Source: Microbacterium aerolatum
GTDB taxonomy: Bacteria; Actinomycetota; Actinomycetes; Actinomycetales; Microbacteriaceae
Direction of reading: 5' to 3'
DNA length: 64,000 nt
NCBI RefSeq assembly: GCF_007988825.1
Contig: NZ_BJUW01000005.1
Location: 62,001-126,000, forward strand
The position numbers were made by a program, and so were the translations under genes. Positions 40,153-49,356 of this stretch are shown piece by piece. Position 1 is the first letter of the stretch, and each line of letters begins with the position of its first letter. The notes under the pieces were generated by a model. It was not told where the DNA came from. It did not search any database and saw only the letters and a list, made by a program, of their open reading frames with translations.

Positions 40153-41168
40153 GCGAGCACCTCCGTCTTCGTGCGGGCGGAGAGCTCGCCGACGACCTCG
40201 GCGACGGCATCCGACTCGGCCTGCACGCGGTAGGTGAGCGTGCCGAGCTGGCGTCCCCGGATGTCGGTGACCCCGCCGAAGACGACCGCGCGGCGCACGC
40301 CGTGACGCTCGAAGACCTCGTCGACGTCCTCGCTCGTGAACTCGTTCACGTCGACGCTGATGAGCGTGCCGCCACCGGTGCGCAGAGCATCCAGCGTCTC
40401 GCCCGCCGGCACGCCCTGCGTGACGGCGGCGACGAAGCGCTCGGTGAGCTCGGCGCGCGGGTGCGCGAAGACCCGATACGTGTCGCCGCTGTCGACGACG
40501 CGGCCGCCGTCCATCACGACGACCTGATCGCACAGCTCGTGGACGACGGAGATCTGGTGAGTGATGACGACGATCGTGATGCCGAGCTCGCGGTTGATGC
40601 GCTTGAGGAGCGCGAGCACCTCGCCGGTGGTCTGCGGGTCGAGGGCGCTGGTGGCCTCGTCGGCGAGGAGGAGTTCCGGGTTCGCGGCGATCGCGCGGGC
40701 GATGCCGACGCGCTGCTTCTGACCTCCGGAAAGCGAGCGCGGGAAGCGGGCGGCCTTGTCGCCGATCCCGACGAAGTCGAGCAGCTCGGCGACGCGCGGG
40801 CCGATGTCGGCCTTGCTCCAGCCGGCGACCTTCAGCGGATACGCGACGTTGCCGCGCACCGTGCGCGAGGTGAACAGGTTGAACTGCTGGAAGATCATGC
40901 CGATCCGGCCGCGCAGCGATCGAAGCTGCGATTCGGAGGCTCTTCCGACGTCGGTCCCGAGCACGGTCACGGTGCCGCCGGTGGGCTTCTCGAGCCCGTT
41001 GATCAGCCGGACAAGGGTGGACTTCCCTGCCCCGGAGTAGCCGATGACGCCGACGATGGAGCCCTGCCGGACTTCCAGGTCGACGTCGTCGAGGGCGTCG
41101 ACGACGGGCCCCCTGCGCGTTCCGGGGAACGCCTTGGAGACATGATCGAACGTGATGATGCTGTTCAT
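40149..41168 (-). CDS. metN: Methionine ABC transporter ATPase
   Basis: A 339-residue ABC ATPase. The Walker A is GYSGAGKST (residues 43-51), signature LSGGQKQR, Walker B LLADEATSALD, and H-loop VITHQISVVH. The C-terminal 100 residues form the NIL domain that binds methionine and feedback-inhibits transport. It lies between metQ and metI in one operon. Confidence 0.95.
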   Translation of the reverse strand: MNSIITFDHVSKAFPGTRRGPVVDALDDVDLEVRQGSIVGVIGYSGAGKSTLVRLINGLEKPTGGTVTVLGTDVGRASESQLRSLRGRIGMIFQQFNLFTSRTVRGNVAYPLKVAGWSKADIGPRVAELLDFVGIGDKAARFPRSLSGGQKQRVGIARAIAANPELLLADEATSALDPQTTGEVLALLKRINRELGITIVVITHQISVVHELCDQVVVMDGGRVVDSGDTYRVFAHPRAELTERFVAAVTQGVPAGETLDALRTGGGTLISVDVNEFTSEDVDEVFERHGVRRAVVFGGVTDIRGRQLGTLTYRVQAESDAVAEVVGELSARTKTEVLA

Positions 41169-41186
41169 GGGGCCCGTCGTCGCGTG

Positions 41187-42098
41187 CTACTTGCCGGCGC
41201 GCAGCTGATCCTCGAGATCAGTGAGCTCTGCCTGCAGGTCCTCGGCGGTCCAGTCGCCCTTGAACTGCAGGTTGCCCTGGTTCAGCTCGGTGACGGCTTC
41301 CTCGACCTCGGGCGAGTGGTACGCGTCGATGATCTTCTGCCAGCGCGGGTCGTCCTTGTTCTCGTCCTTGACGACGAAGGCGTTGATGTACGGCGCGAGC
41401 TCGGGGTTGTCGAGGTCTTCCTTGAAGATGATCAGGTCGTCGCCGAGTCCGCCCTTCTGCGCCTGGGTGTTGTTTACGACGGCGGCCTTGGCGCTGCCGT
41501 CCTTGAGGGCTGCGACGGTCTGGTTGGTGTCGACGGCGAGGATCTCGACCTTGCTGCTGGTGATGTCGGCCTCGGACGAGAACGCGTTGCCGCCGTCCTT
41601 CAGCTCGAGAAGGCCTGCGCTCTGCAGATTCAGGAGGGCACGGGCGAGGTTGGTCGGGTTGTTCGGGATCGCGACGGTCGTCCCCTCGGGGATGCTGTCG
41701 GCATCGGCGAACTCCTCGGAGTACAGCGCGAGCGGGTAGACGGCGGTGGCGCCGACCGGCACGAGGGTGCCGCCGCTGTTGACGTTGAAGTCAGAGAGGA
41801 AGATCAGGTGCTGGAACAGGTTGATGTCGGCCTCGCCGTCCTGCACGGCCTGGTTCAGCTGGACGCCGTCGGTGATGGTGCGGACCTCGAGGTCGATGCC
41901 CTCGTCAGCGAGCTTGTCTGCCAGGATCGTCCAGTGCGCCTCGGTGCCGTCATCCGCGACGAGGACGACCTTGCTGTCGTCGCTGCCGGCGTCGCTGTCG
42001 CCGCCCGCGCAGGCCGCCATCGACAGAGTCATGGCACCGGCTGCCAGGATGCCGAGGACGGACAGGAGCTTCTTCTTCGCACGGGAGGTGTTCTTCAC
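41187..42098 (-). CDS. metQ: Methionine-binding lipoprotein
   Basis: A 303-residue NlpA-family substrate-binding lipoprotein. The signal peptide is basic then hydrophobic, and the lipobox SMAAC places the lipidated Cys at residue 30. VAIPNNPTNLARALLNLQ and AYINAFVVKDENKDD are NlpA-family motifs. The start codon is GTG at 42098. It is the first gene of metQ-metN-metI; no SAM-binding riboswitch is recognisable upstream. Confidence 0.93.
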   Translation of the reverse strand: MKNTSRAKKKLLSVLGILAAGAMTLSMAACAGGDSDAGSDDSKVVLVADDGTEAHWTILADKLADEGIDLEVRTITDGVQLNQAVQDGEADINLFQHLIFLSDFNVNSGGTLVPVGATAVYPLALYSEEFADADSIPEGTTVAIPNNPTNLARALLNLQSAGLLELKDGGNAFSSEADITSSKVEILAVDTNQTVAALKDGSAKAAVVNNTQAQKGGLGDDLIIFKEDLDNPELAPYINAFVVKDENKDDPRWQKIIDAYHSPEVEEAVTELNQGNLQFKGDWTAEDLQAELTDLEDQLRAGK

Positions 42099-42147
42099 GG
42101 ATCGAGTGAATCACGCGCGGGCGCTCACGCCGATTCGGGCGGTAACG

Positions 42148-42160
42148 GCACGTAACGTGC
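42148..42160. promoter_or_regulatory. Candidate operator palindrome upstream of metQ
   Basis: The 13-nt palindrome GCACGTAACGTGC lies about 50 nt upstream of metQ and just before the rraA 3' end. It could be a repressor operator for the methionine transporter; no regulator is identified. Confidence 0.35.
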
Positions 42161-42198
42161 TGCCTGCGCGTCACCTTTTCCGCGCAGGTTTCGCGGTC

Positions 42199-42666
42199 TC
42201 AGCGCTCGACGAGGATGCCGTCTTCGTCGGCGTACAGGCGCTTGCCGACTCGGAACACCACTCCCCCGAACTCGAGGTCGACATCGACCTCCCCCGCGCC
42301 GAGCTTGGCGCTCTTGCGCGGGTTGGTGCCGAGCGCCTTGACGCCGAGCTCGAGCCCGCCGATCGCGACGCTGTCGCGGATCGCGCCGTGGATCACGACC
42401 CCCGCCCAGCCGCCTGCGACGGCGGATTCGGCGATCATGTCGCCCATCAGCGCGGTGTTCAGCGAGCCGCTGCCGTCGACCACGAGCACGGCACCGTCGC
42501 CGGGGCTCGCGAGCGTGGCCTTGACGAGCGCGTTGTCCTCGAAGCAGCGGATCGTTCGGATGGGTCCTTCGAACGCCGGGCGCCCTCCGAACGACCGGAG
42601 CTGCAGCGACACCGACTGGAGGTCGTCGCCGAATTCGTCGTACAGGTCTGCGGTGGCTTGGGTCAT
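42199..42666 (-). CDS. rraA: RraA family protein
   Basis: A 155-residue protein of the RraA/demethylmenaquinone-methyltransferase-like aldolase family: CFEDNALVKATLASPG, LVVDGSGSLNTALMGD, GVVIHGAIRDS and ELGVKALGTNPRKS are conserved. In Gram-negatives RraA inhibits RNase E; other members are hydroxy-oxo-acid aldolases, so the biochemical role here is open. Start at ATG 42666: CAGGAT ends 6 nt upstream, which may be a -10 element of a leaderless transcript. Confidence 0.88.
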   Translation of the reverse strand: MTQATADLYDEFGDDLQSVSLQLRSFGGRPAFEGPIRTIRCFEDNALVKATLASPGDGAVLVVDGSGSLNTALMGDMIAESAVAGGWAGVVIHGAIRDSVAIGGLELGVKALGTNPRKSAKLGAGEVDVDLEFGGVVFRVGKRLYADEDGILVER

Positions 42667-42704
42667 GCGGCCATCCTGGCATGCGAGCCTCGACCGACTC
42701 GAGC

Positions 42705-42847
42705 GGGAGGTGGCGCTTCGTGCCGCTGCCGCCACCTTCGAGCGACAACTAGCGACACCTCCACGAGGGAGGCGCACCGTCCTCCGCCGGGAGGTGGCGC
42801 TTCGTGCCGCTGCCGCCACCCTCGAGCGACAAGAGGCGACCCCTCCC
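42705..42847. repeat. Palindromic repeat family 2, copies E1 and E2
   Basis: Two tandem copies at 42705-42762 and 42789-42847. Their first 32 nt are identical, starting GGGAGGTGGCGCTTCGTGCC. Each can fold as a hairpin with a 3' arm containing GAGCGACAA and ending in CCTCC. They lie in the divergent rraA/copZ gap. Related copies are at 55478-55620. Confidence 0.75.
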
Positions 42848-42870
42848 TAGCGGCACCAACACCACAGGAA

Positions 42871-42885
42871 TACCCCTGGGGGGTA
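42871..42885. promoter_or_regulatory. CsoR-type copper operator upstream of copZ-copA
   Basis: TACCCCTGGGGGGTA is a near-perfect GC-rich palindrome flanked by A/T, matching the known CsoR box pattern TACCC-N-GGGGGTA. It lies 57 nt before the copZ start, next to a TATCGT -10-like element (42892-42897), and should give copper-inducible derepression. No csoR gene is in the window. Confidence 0.75.
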
Positions 42886-42941
42886 CTCTGTTATCGTGAA
42901 GTGAACGCCGCTCGGCGGCATCCGATCGAAGGGAACGCGAG

Positions 42942-43151
42942 ATGAGCACCACCGAGTACCAGGTGACCGGCATGACCTGCGGCCACTGCGAGATGTCCGT
43001 GCGCGAAGAGGTCGGCCAGATCGCCGGCGTCGAGGGCATCGATGTCAGCGCTCAGTCGGGCAAGCTCGTCGTGACGGCATCCTCGCCCGTCGCCGACGCC
43101 GACATCCTGGCTGCCGTCGACGAGGCCGGATACTCCGCCGTACGCGTCTGA
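42942..43151 (+). CDS. copZ: Copper chaperone, HMA domain
   Basis: A 69-residue single heavy-metal-associated domain with the metal motif [11 protein letters not shown] (Cys-x2-Cys) and the ferredoxin-like pattern ending [12 protein letters not shown]. It would deliver Cu(I) to CopA, encoded 8 nt downstream. GAAGGGA lies upstream of the ATG. Confidence 0.92.
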   Translation: MSTTEYQVTGMTCGHCEMSVREEVGQIAGVEGIDVSAQSGKLVVTASSPVADADILAAVDEAGYSAVRV

Positions 43152-43159
43152 GGAGAATC

Positions 43160-45355
43160 ATGACCAGCGTCGAACTCGAGATCGGCGGCATGACGTGCGC
43201 GTCGTGCGCGACCCGCATCGAGCGCAAGCTGAACAAGCTCGACGGCGTCGCAGCGACCGTCAACTACGCCACCGAGAAGGCGAAGGTCACCGCGCCCGCC
43301 GGGCTCGACGCAGACCTGCTCATCGCCGAGGTCGAGAAGGCCGGATACTCCGCGCAGCTGCCCACCCCGAAGAAGAAGGACGAACCCGCGCAGGACCCCG
43401 AGCTCACGAGCCTGCGACAGCGCCTGATCGTCTCGATCGTGTTGACGGTGCCGGTGATCCTCATGGCGATGATCCCCGCGCTGCAGTTCACGTACTGGCA
43501 GTGGGCGTCTCTCACGCTCGCAGCTCCCGTGATCGTCTGGGGCGCATGGCCGTTCCATCGCGCCGCATGGACGAATCTGCGCCACGGCGCGGCGACCATG
43601 GACACGCTCATCTCGATGGGAACCCTCGCCGCGTTCGGCTGGTCGCTCTACGCGCTCTTCTTCGGCACGGCCGGGATGCCGGGCATGACGCACGCGTTCG
43701 AGTTCACGCTCTCGCGCTCCGACGGCGCCGCCAACATCTATCTCGAGGTCGCAGCCGGGGTGACGATGTTCATCCTCGCCGGTCGCTATTTCGAGAAGCG
43801 CGCGAAGCGTCAGGCCGGCGCCGCACTCCGGGCGCTGCTCGAGCTCGGCGCGAAGGAGGTCGCGGTGCTGCGCGACGGCGTCGAGACGAAGATCCCGGTG
43901 GAGCAGCTGCGGGTCGGCGACGAGTTCGTCGTGCGACCGGGCGAGAAGATCGCCACCGACGGCGTCGTGGTGTCGGGCCACTCCGCCGTCGACGCGTCGA
44001 TGCTCACCGGCGAGTCCGTGCCGGTCGAGGTCGGCGAGGGGGATGCCGTCACCGGCGCGACCGTGAACGCCAGCGGCCGGCTCGTGGTGCGCGCGACCCG
44101 GATCGGATCCGACACGCAGCTCGCCCAGATGGCGAAGCTGGTCGAGGAGGCTCAGACCGGAAAAGCCGAGGTCCAGCGCCTGGCCGACCGGATCTCGGGC
44201 GTCTTCGTGCCGATCGTCCTCGTGATCGCCGTGGCCGCGCTGGTGGGCTGGCTCGTGGCCGGATTCCCGGTGTCGGCCGCGTTCACTGCCGCCGTCGCCG
44301 TGCTCGTCATCGCCTGCCCGTGCGCGCTCGGTCTTGCGACGCCGACGGCGCTGCTGGTCGGCACCGGACGCGGCGCGCAGATGGGCATTCTCATCAAGGG
44401 TCCGGAGGTCCTCGAGTCCACCCGCAAGGTCGACACGGTCGTGCTCGACAAGACCGGCACCGTCACCGCCGGCAAGATGACGCTGACCGACGTGATCCCC
44501 GAGGACGGGGTGGATGCCGATGAGCTGCTGCGTCTGGCCGGAGCGGTCGAGCACGCATCGGAGCATCCCATCGCGCAGGCGATCGCCTCGCGCGTGCCGG
44601 CCACGATGCCGCCCGTCGAGGGGTTCGCAAACGTCGAGGGCAAGGGCGTGCAGGGCATCGCCGAGGGCCGCAGCATCGTGGTCGGGCGCGAGTCGTTCCT
44701 CGCCGACTGGGGGCTGACGCTCTCTCCACGGCTCGCCGACGCGAAGACCCGCGCCGAAGCAGAGGGCAAGACCGTGGTCGCGGCCGGCTGGGACGGTGCC
44801 GCACGCGGCATCCTCGTCGTCGCCGACACCGTCAAGCCGACCAGCGCCGATGCCGTCCGCGGCCTGCGCGCACTGGGCCTGACGCCGATCCTCCTCACCG
44901 GCGACAACGAGGCCGCAGCACGGCACATCGCCGGCGAGGTGGGCATCGACGAGGTGATCGCAGAGGTCCTGCCACAGGGCAAGGTCGACGTCGTCAAGCG
45001 GCTGCAGGCCGAGGGGAAGGTCGTCGCGATGGTCGGCGACGGGGTGAACGACGCACCCGCGCTGGCTCAGGCAGACCTGGGACTCGCGATGGGCACCGGT
45101 ACGGACGTCGCGATCGAGGCATCCGACATCGCACTGGTCCGCGGCGACCTCCGCAGCGCAGTCGACGCCATCCGGCTGTCGCGGCGCACGCTCGGCACGA
45201 TCAAGTCGAACCTGTTCTGGGCATTCGCGTACAACGTCGCCGCGATCCCGATCGCCGCGCTCGGGATGCTGAACCCGATGCTCGCCGGTGCAGCCATGGC
45301 GCTCTCGAGCGTGTTCGTCGTCGGAAACAGCCTGCGGTTGCGCGCGTTCCGCTAG
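43160..45355 (+). CDS. copA: Copper-exporting P1B-type ATPase
   Basis: A 731-residue Cu(I) efflux ATPase. It has one N-terminal HMA domain with CASC at residues 13-16, the membrane metal site CPC at 386-388, the phosphorylated Asp430 in DKTGT, LTGES in the actuator domain, and [12 protein letters not shown] near the C-terminus. The YN and MxxSS motifs of helices 7-8 ([22 protein letters not shown]) mark it as Cu+-type. Its stop codon overlaps the stop of the convergent methyltransferase in CTAG. Confidence 0.95.
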   Translation: MTSVELEIGGMTCASCATRIERKLNKLDGVAATVNYATEKAKVTAPAGLDADLLIAEVEKAGYSAQLPTPKKKDEPAQDPELTSLRQRLIVSIVLTVPVILMAMIPALQFTYWQWASLTLAAPVIVWGAWPFHRAAWTNLRHGAATMDTLISMGTLAAFGWSLYALFFGTAGMPGMTHAFEFTLSRSDGAANIYLEVAAGVTMFILAGRYFEKRAKRQAGAALRALLELGAKEVAVLRDGVETKIPVEQLRVGDEFVVRPGEKIATDGVVVSGHSAVDASMLTGESVPVEVGEGDAVTGATVNASGRLVVRATRIGSDTQLAQMAKLVEEAQTGKAEVQRLADRISGVFVPIVLVIAVAALVGWLVAGFPVSAAFTAAVAVLVIACPCALGLATPTALLVGTGRGAQMGILIKGPEVLESTRKVDTVVLDKTGTVTAGKMTLTDVIPEDGVDADELLRLAGAVEHASEHPIAQAIASRVPATMPPVEGFANVEGKGVQGIAEGRSIVVGRESFLADWGLTLSPRLADAKTRAEAEGKTVVAAGWDGAARGILVVADTVKPTSADAVRGLRALGLTPILLTGDNEAAARHIAGEVGIDEVIAEVLPQGKVDVVKRLQAEGKVVAMVGDGVNDAPALAQADLGLAMGTGTDVAIEASDIALVRGDLRSAVDAIRLSRRTLGTIKSNLFWAFAYNVAAIPIAALGMLNPMLAGAAMALSSVFVVGNSLRLRAFR

Positions 45356-46164
45356 GACGTCTTCTCGGCGACGACGCCGCGCACTGCTCGCGCCACGGCG
45401 GACAGGTCGAACGCACCCTCGGGGCGCCCCAGGCGCCGCAGCAGCAGCTCCCGCAGACGATCCCGGGTCGCTCCGTCGAGCGACACGGCGAAGGCACCGG
45501 CAGGCCCGGTCCCGGTGAGGATGCTGTCCCACAGCTCGTCGAATCCGGAGTAGTCCGCGGTGACGGTGATGGTCGTCTCGGTCACGGCATCCAGCCCGCC
45601 GGACCGCCAGACGGCTGCCAGCTCATCGGGGCGACCGAGCCGCAGACCGCGCGAGTCCGGTCGCGGATCGCCGTGGCCGAGTTCGGCGGCGGCATCCCAG
45701 AACGCGTCGAGCATCTGCATGCCGTCGATCGCGTCCCACACGGCCGCAGCCACCGTGCCGCCGGGCTCGACGATTGTGCACATCTGCGCGAGCGCGATGG
45801 ACGGTTCGGCGATGAAGTGGAACACGAGCTGCGCCGCGGCGCCCGCGAAGGAGTCCGGCTCGAACGGCAGCGCCTCCGCCGATGCCCGGCGGACATCGGC
45901 TCCGGGATGCCGCGCCCGGCACGCCTCGACGAACTGCGGCGCAGGGTCGATCGCGCTCGCCGCGGCCTCGCCGAGCCGCTGCACCGCAACCGCGGTGAGT
46001 GCACCGGGTCCGCAGCCGACGTCCAGGAACCTTCCGTGATCGGGAAGACAGAAGTCGCCGAACGATTGCGCGAGTGTCTGCGAGTATCGGCCCATGAACC
46101 GGTCGTAGTCGGCGGCGGGCACGCGGAACGTCACGCTGCCGGGCGCCCCAGCGTCGCGCGTCAC
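45352..46164 (-). CDS. SAM-dependent methyltransferase (class I)
   Basis: A 270-residue Rossmann methyltransferase. Motif I is [15 protein letters not shown], followed by an acidic loop and [13 protein letters not shown], of the UbiE/Methyltransf_11 type. The GTG at 46164 overlaps the oxidase stop (GTGA), so the pair is translationally coupled; extending the frame to 46209 would enter the oxidase gene. The substrate is unknown, but tight coupling to a BBE-type oxidase suggests both act on the same small molecule. Confidence 0.82.
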   Translation of the reverse strand: MTRDAGAPGSVTFRVPAADYDRFMGRYSQTLAQSFGDFCLPDHGRFLDVGCGPGALTAVAVQRLGEAAASAIDPAPQFVEACRARHPGADVRRASAEALPFEPDSFAGAAAQLVFHFIAEPSIALAQMCTIVEPGGTVAAAVWDAIDGMQMLDAFWDAAAELGHGDPRPDSRGLRLGRPDELAAVWRSGGLDAVTETTITVTADYSGFDELWDSILTGTGPAGAFAVSLDGATRDRLRELLLRRLGRPEGAFDLSAVARAVRGVVAEKTS

Positions 46165-47543
46165 GGCTTGACGTTCTGGTTCAGGCGAAACAGGTTCTCG
46201 GGATCCCACCGGCGTTTCACCTCCTCTAGCCGGGTGAGGTTGCGACGGAAGGATGCCGACATCTCGGCATCCCCGTCCTCATTGAAGCCCGCGAAATTGA
46301 GGTAGCGAGACCCGTCCGACAGCGGCGCGAGGGCGGCCACGAGTCCGCGCGCCCACCCGATGTTCGCGGCGTCGTCTTCGGGCGCGATCCAGTTCGCCTC
46401 GGGGTTCACCAGGTACGGCGCCGGCGACGGCAGGAAGGCCCCGTCGAACGGTTCGGCGGCAGCGCCCATCGTGTGCCAGATGTCGATCGTGCTCAGCTCG
46501 GACGGCGCCGCGATGGCCGCCGCGGCGAGGGTGTCGATGGCCTCGTCGGTGAGGGCGCGCACGTTGGTGGACTTCCAGTAGTAGCGGGCGCCGTCGGGGT
46601 AGTCCTCGTCGAACACCTTCTGCACGTCGGTGTAGGCCATCTCACCGGTGACATCGAGCAGAGGCGTGCCGAACTCGTGGAGCGGACGCAGCAGCTCGCG
46701 CCCCTCATCCGCGTCGCCGAGGAACAGCCCGCCGAAGCCGATGAACTGGCGCCCCACGGCATCCGGCTCATACCCCTCGGCGCCTGCGGGCACGCGGCCG
46801 AGGAACGCGAGCATGCTCACGGAGGGCGGCGCCACCGCGCAGAAGTCCCGGAACAGGCGCAGGCCCGCCGCGGCGCGGCCCGATTCGGCGTCGTGCACGA
46901 CGAAGAGGAAGTAGCCGCGAGCGGGCACCGGATGCGTGTCGAAGGTGAACGCGGTGACCACTCCGAAGTTGCCGCCGCCGCCGCGCAGCGCCCAGAGCAG
47001 GTCAGGATCCTCGTCGGCGACGGAAGCCAGGATGCGTCCGTCCGCAGTGACGAGCTCGGCGTCACGCAGGGATCGTGCGCTCAGCCCGAAGCTGTTGCGA
47101 ATCCATCCGTAACCTCCGCCGAGGGCGAGCCCGGCGATGCCCGTGCGTGAGAACACCCCGCCTGGCACCGCCCGCTCGTCCCGCTGGGTGATCGCATCCA
47201 CAGCGCCCCAGGTCGCGCCGCCGCCGGCGCGGACTGTGTGCCCACCGGACTCGGAGTCGACGGCATCCAGGTCTCGGAGATCGAGGACGATCCCGTCGTC
47301 TACGGTGCCGTGGCCGGCGACGCTGTGTCCTCCGCCGCGGACGGCGATCGGCAGGTCGTGCGCGTGCGCGAACTGGACTCCGGCGCGCACGTCGTCCGGC
47401 CCCGCGCAGCGGATGATCGCTCGCGGGTGGCGGTCGATCAATCCGTTCCATACGGCTCGCGCTTGGTCGTACCCGGGTTGATCGTTCGTGACGACGGCTC
47501 CCTGGAAAAGGCCGTCAGGTACCTCTACAGGCAGAATCGTCAT
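46161..47543 (-). CDS. FAD-linked oxidase, BBE/PCMH type
   Basis: A 460-residue oxidase of the berberine-bridge/6-hydroxynicotine oxidase family. The PCMH FAD domain includes PIAVRGGGHSVAG, where the His is the covalent FAD site, and GGGYGWIRNSFG; the second covalent Cys of plant-type enzymes is missing, so single attachment is likely. The C-terminal BBE domain ends NFAGFNEDGD and WDPENLFRLNQNV. The ATG at 47543 is preferred, with GGGGTGA upstream, over the GTG at 47552. Similar enzymes oxidise alkaloids, sugars or amines. It is transcribed with the downstream methyltransferase from the promoter at 47618-47646. Confidence 0.85.
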   Translation of the reverse strand: MTILPVEVPDGLFQGAVVTNDQPGYDQARAVWNGLIDRHPRAIIRCAGPDDVRAGVQFAHAHDLPIAVRGGGHSVAGHGTVDDGIVLDLRDLDAVDSESGGHTVRAGGGATWGAVDAITQRDERAVPGGVFSRTGIAGLALGGGYGWIRNSFGLSARSLRDAELVTADGRILASVADEDPDLLWALRGGGGNFGVVTAFTFDTHPVPARGYFLFVVHDAESGRAAAGLRLFRDFCAVAPPSVSMLAFLGRVPAGAEGYEPDAVGRQFIGFGGLFLGDADEGRELLRPLHEFGTPLLDVTGEMAYTDVQKVFDEDYPDGARYYWKSTNVRALTDEAIDTLAAAAIAAPSELSTIDIWHTMGAAAEPFDGAFLPSPAPYLVNPEANWIAPEDDAANIGWARGLVAALAPLSDGSRYLNFAGFNEDGDAEMSASFRRNLTRLEEVKRRWDPENLFRLNQNVKP

Positions 47544-47617
47544 CGCCGTCACCCCAATCGCGTGGTCGGCGGCCTCCCGCTCGCCCCAGACGCCCGGCGC
47601 TCACCGACTCTGCAGTC

Positions 47618-47646
47618 AGTACTACACCCACCACGGCTCGTGTCAA
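47618..47646 (-). promoter_or_regulatory. Strong sigma-A promoter of the oxidase-methyltransferase operon
   Basis: On the minus strand a consensus TTGACA (47646-47641) is separated by 17 nt from AGTACT (47623-47618); TAGTAC at 16 nt is equivalent. Start of transcription would be near 47611, leaving a leader of about 70 nt. The AGTACT-TGACTGCAG neighbourhood is partly palindromic and could be an operator. Confidence 0.65.
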
Positions 47647-47727
47647 GAGGTTCTCGGGCCGCGAGCTTGCGCACGCTCGCGGACATCGACGCGTCAGCGG
47701 CCCGGCGGGCGGATCCGGCGCATACGA

Positions 47728-47750
47728 CAAAACCCCCGGAAATCCGGGGG
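47728..47750 (-). terminator. Rho-independent terminator after tRNA-Met
   Basis: A perfect 7-bp CCCCCGG/CCGGGGG stem with a 4-nt loop, followed on the minus strand by TTTTGT. It lies 11 nt after the 3' end of the tRNA-Met gene. Confidence 0.85.
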
Positions 47751-47760
47751 TCCTGGTCTG

Positions 47761-47834
47761 TAGCAGGAGCGGGGCTTGAACCCGCGACCTCACGATTATG
47801 AGTCGTGCGCTCTCACCAACTGAGCTACCCTGCC
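47761..47834 (-). tRNA. tRNA-Met (CAT)
   Basis: A 74-nt cloverleaf on the minus strand beginning GGCAGGGTAGCTCAGTTGGT. The anticodon loop is CTCATAA with CAT; the T arm is GCGGGTTCAAGCCCCGC. No CCA is encoded. An elongator-type Met tRNA is likely, since the acceptor does not show the initiator mismatch. Confidence 0.92.
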
Positions 47835-47868
47835 GCAAGGCGATCCGCTCACAAAAGCAGATGCTGCG

Positions 47869-47940
47869 AGCCCCGAGTCAGGATTGAACTGACGACCCCT
47901 TCCTTACCATGGAAGTGCTCTGCCACTGAGCTATCGGGGC
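47869..47940 (-). tRNA. tRNA-Thr (GGT)
   Basis: A 72-nt cloverleaf on the minus strand with acceptor GCCCCGA/TCGGGGC, D arm TAGCTCAGTGGCAGAGCA, anticodon stem CTTCC/GGAAG around ATGGTAA, hence anticodon GGT, and T arm GTCAGTTCAATCCTGAC. No CCA is encoded. It is transcribed ahead of tRNA-Met, 34 nt away. Confidence 0.92.
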
Positions 47941-47990
47941 GTTGTCACCCGTGAAGGCAACCACACGAGAATACCATCACTTTGGCCTTC

Positions 47991-49223
47991 TCACGAAACC
48001 GGGGAGACCCCGTCGTACCTCCCGGCGTTGGACTGCAACCAGGGAAGCGGGTCGATGGTCGAGCCGTTCACGATCAGCTCGAAGTGCAGGTGCGCGCCGT
48101 ACGAACGACCGGTGTTCCCGACCTTGCCGACGATGTCGCCGACCTCGACGGTCTGACCCTGCGTGACCTGCAGCGAACCGTACTGCATGTGCGAGTAGTG
48201 GCTCGTGATCGTCTTGCCGTCGATGATGTGATCGACGTAGACGGTGACGCCGTAGTTGCCGCCGGACTCGGTCGCGATGCGCACCGTGCCGTCGGCGATC
48301 GCCTGCACAGGAGCACCGGCTCCCGGGACGAGGTCGATGCCTTCGTGCATGCCGGTGTCGCGCACGCCGTAGCCGGAGCTCATCGCGACGCCGACCAGGA
48401 ACGGCCACTGGATCGCGGCGTCGGGGTCGTTCGAGTACAGGTCGTTCGAGTACTTGATGCCCTGCTCGTTGGCGAGATCGATGAGGGATGCCGTCGAGAA
48501 GCTCTCCGAGCGGTGCATCGAGTCGTTCTGGACGTCGCCTGACGCGACGTAGGCCTGGATCTCTTCGTCGGACACAGCGGAATCCGACGCCTTCGCGCCG
48601 GCGACGAGCGACATCGACGTCTGCGGCGGCACGCCCTGCGCTGCGGCGACGGCTTCGGCGGGGAGCGTCATAGACACGGCCAGCAGACCCGCGATGCCCA
48701 TGATTCCCACCGTGGCACCGGTCGCCACCAGCTTGCGGCGCATCCGGCTCCTGCGCGGCGCGGTGTGCACGGCGGTGACCGCCGTCGGGAGCTTCTGCTC
48801 GAAGATCGGGTTCTCCGCCTGCGGGACGGACGGCGCGCCGGCGACGGCGCGGAACGCACGGGATGCTGCGGTGAAAGCATCCGCGTCGGACTCGGTCGCG
48901 GTCGGCTCGGGCTTCTTGCCGGCGGCTGCCTCGGCGGCGCTCTCGGCGACCGTCTCCACGACGATCTCAGTGGCTGCGACGACCGTCTTCGCCATGTCGG
49001 CGACCACGGAATCTGCCGCGATCTCCGGCTCGAAGGCCTCGTCGGCGCTCGGCGCCGTGACGGGCTCGGCGGCACGCTGGCGGTCGCGCATGGCCCGGCG
49101 AGAGAGCGGGGCCGCGGGCACATCTGCGGGAGCTGCAGGCGAGTCCACTTCGATGTTCAGCGGGGTCGCGAAATCCTCGGTCCGGCGACGGCTGGAACGG
49201 CGCGTGCGCGCGGGCTCAGCCAT
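47991..49223 (-). CDS. M23 family peptidoglycan endopeptidase, membrane-linked
   Basis: About 410 residues. A long, disordered Ala/Glu-rich cytoplasmic N-terminus (about 160 residues) is followed by one transmembrane helix (GATVGIMGIAGLLAVSMTL) and an extracellular LytM/M23 domain. The zinc ligands are in GMHEGIDLVPGAG and HLHFELIVNG, and GYGVRDTG precedes them. It should cleave or scaffold peptidoglycan crosslinks. The start at ATG 49223 (MAEPARTRRSS) is preferred; a TTG at 49268 lies in the -35-like TTGACG. Confidence 0.88.
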   Translation of the reverse strand: MAEPARTRRSSRRRTEDFATPLNIEVDSPAAPADVPAAPLSRRAMRDRQRAAEPVTAPSADEAFEPEIAADSVVADMAKTVVAATEIVVETVAESAAEAAAGKKPEPTATESDADAFTAASRAFRAVAGAPSVPQAENPIFEQKLPTAVTAVHTAPRRSRMRRKLVATGATVGIMGIAGLLAVSMTLPAEAVAAAQGVPPQTSMSLVAGAKASDSAVSDEEIQAYVASGDVQNDSMHRSESFSTASLIDLANEQGIKYSNDLYSNDPDAAIQWPFLVGVAMSSGYGVRDTGMHEGIDLVPGAGAPVQAIADGTVRIATESGGNYGVTVYVDHIIDGKTITSHYSHMQYGSLQVTQGQTVEVGDIVGKVGNTGRSYGAHLHFELIVNGSTIDPLPWLQSNAGRYDGVSPVS

Positions 49224-49356
49224 AGGGGAATCGAAGGGCAAAACAGTATCTCTCGGGTGACTCGTCAAGCGGGGGCAGCTTCGTCTTCGGGTGACGAAGG
49301 TAACGAACAGATAAACCCTACCCTGCGGGCGCTGAGAATGCCATGTACACGGCCGT

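Noticed and set aside
42099..42198. SAM riboswitch before metQ
   Set aside because: No kink-turn or SAM-I/SAM-II consensus elements could be recognised in this short gap.
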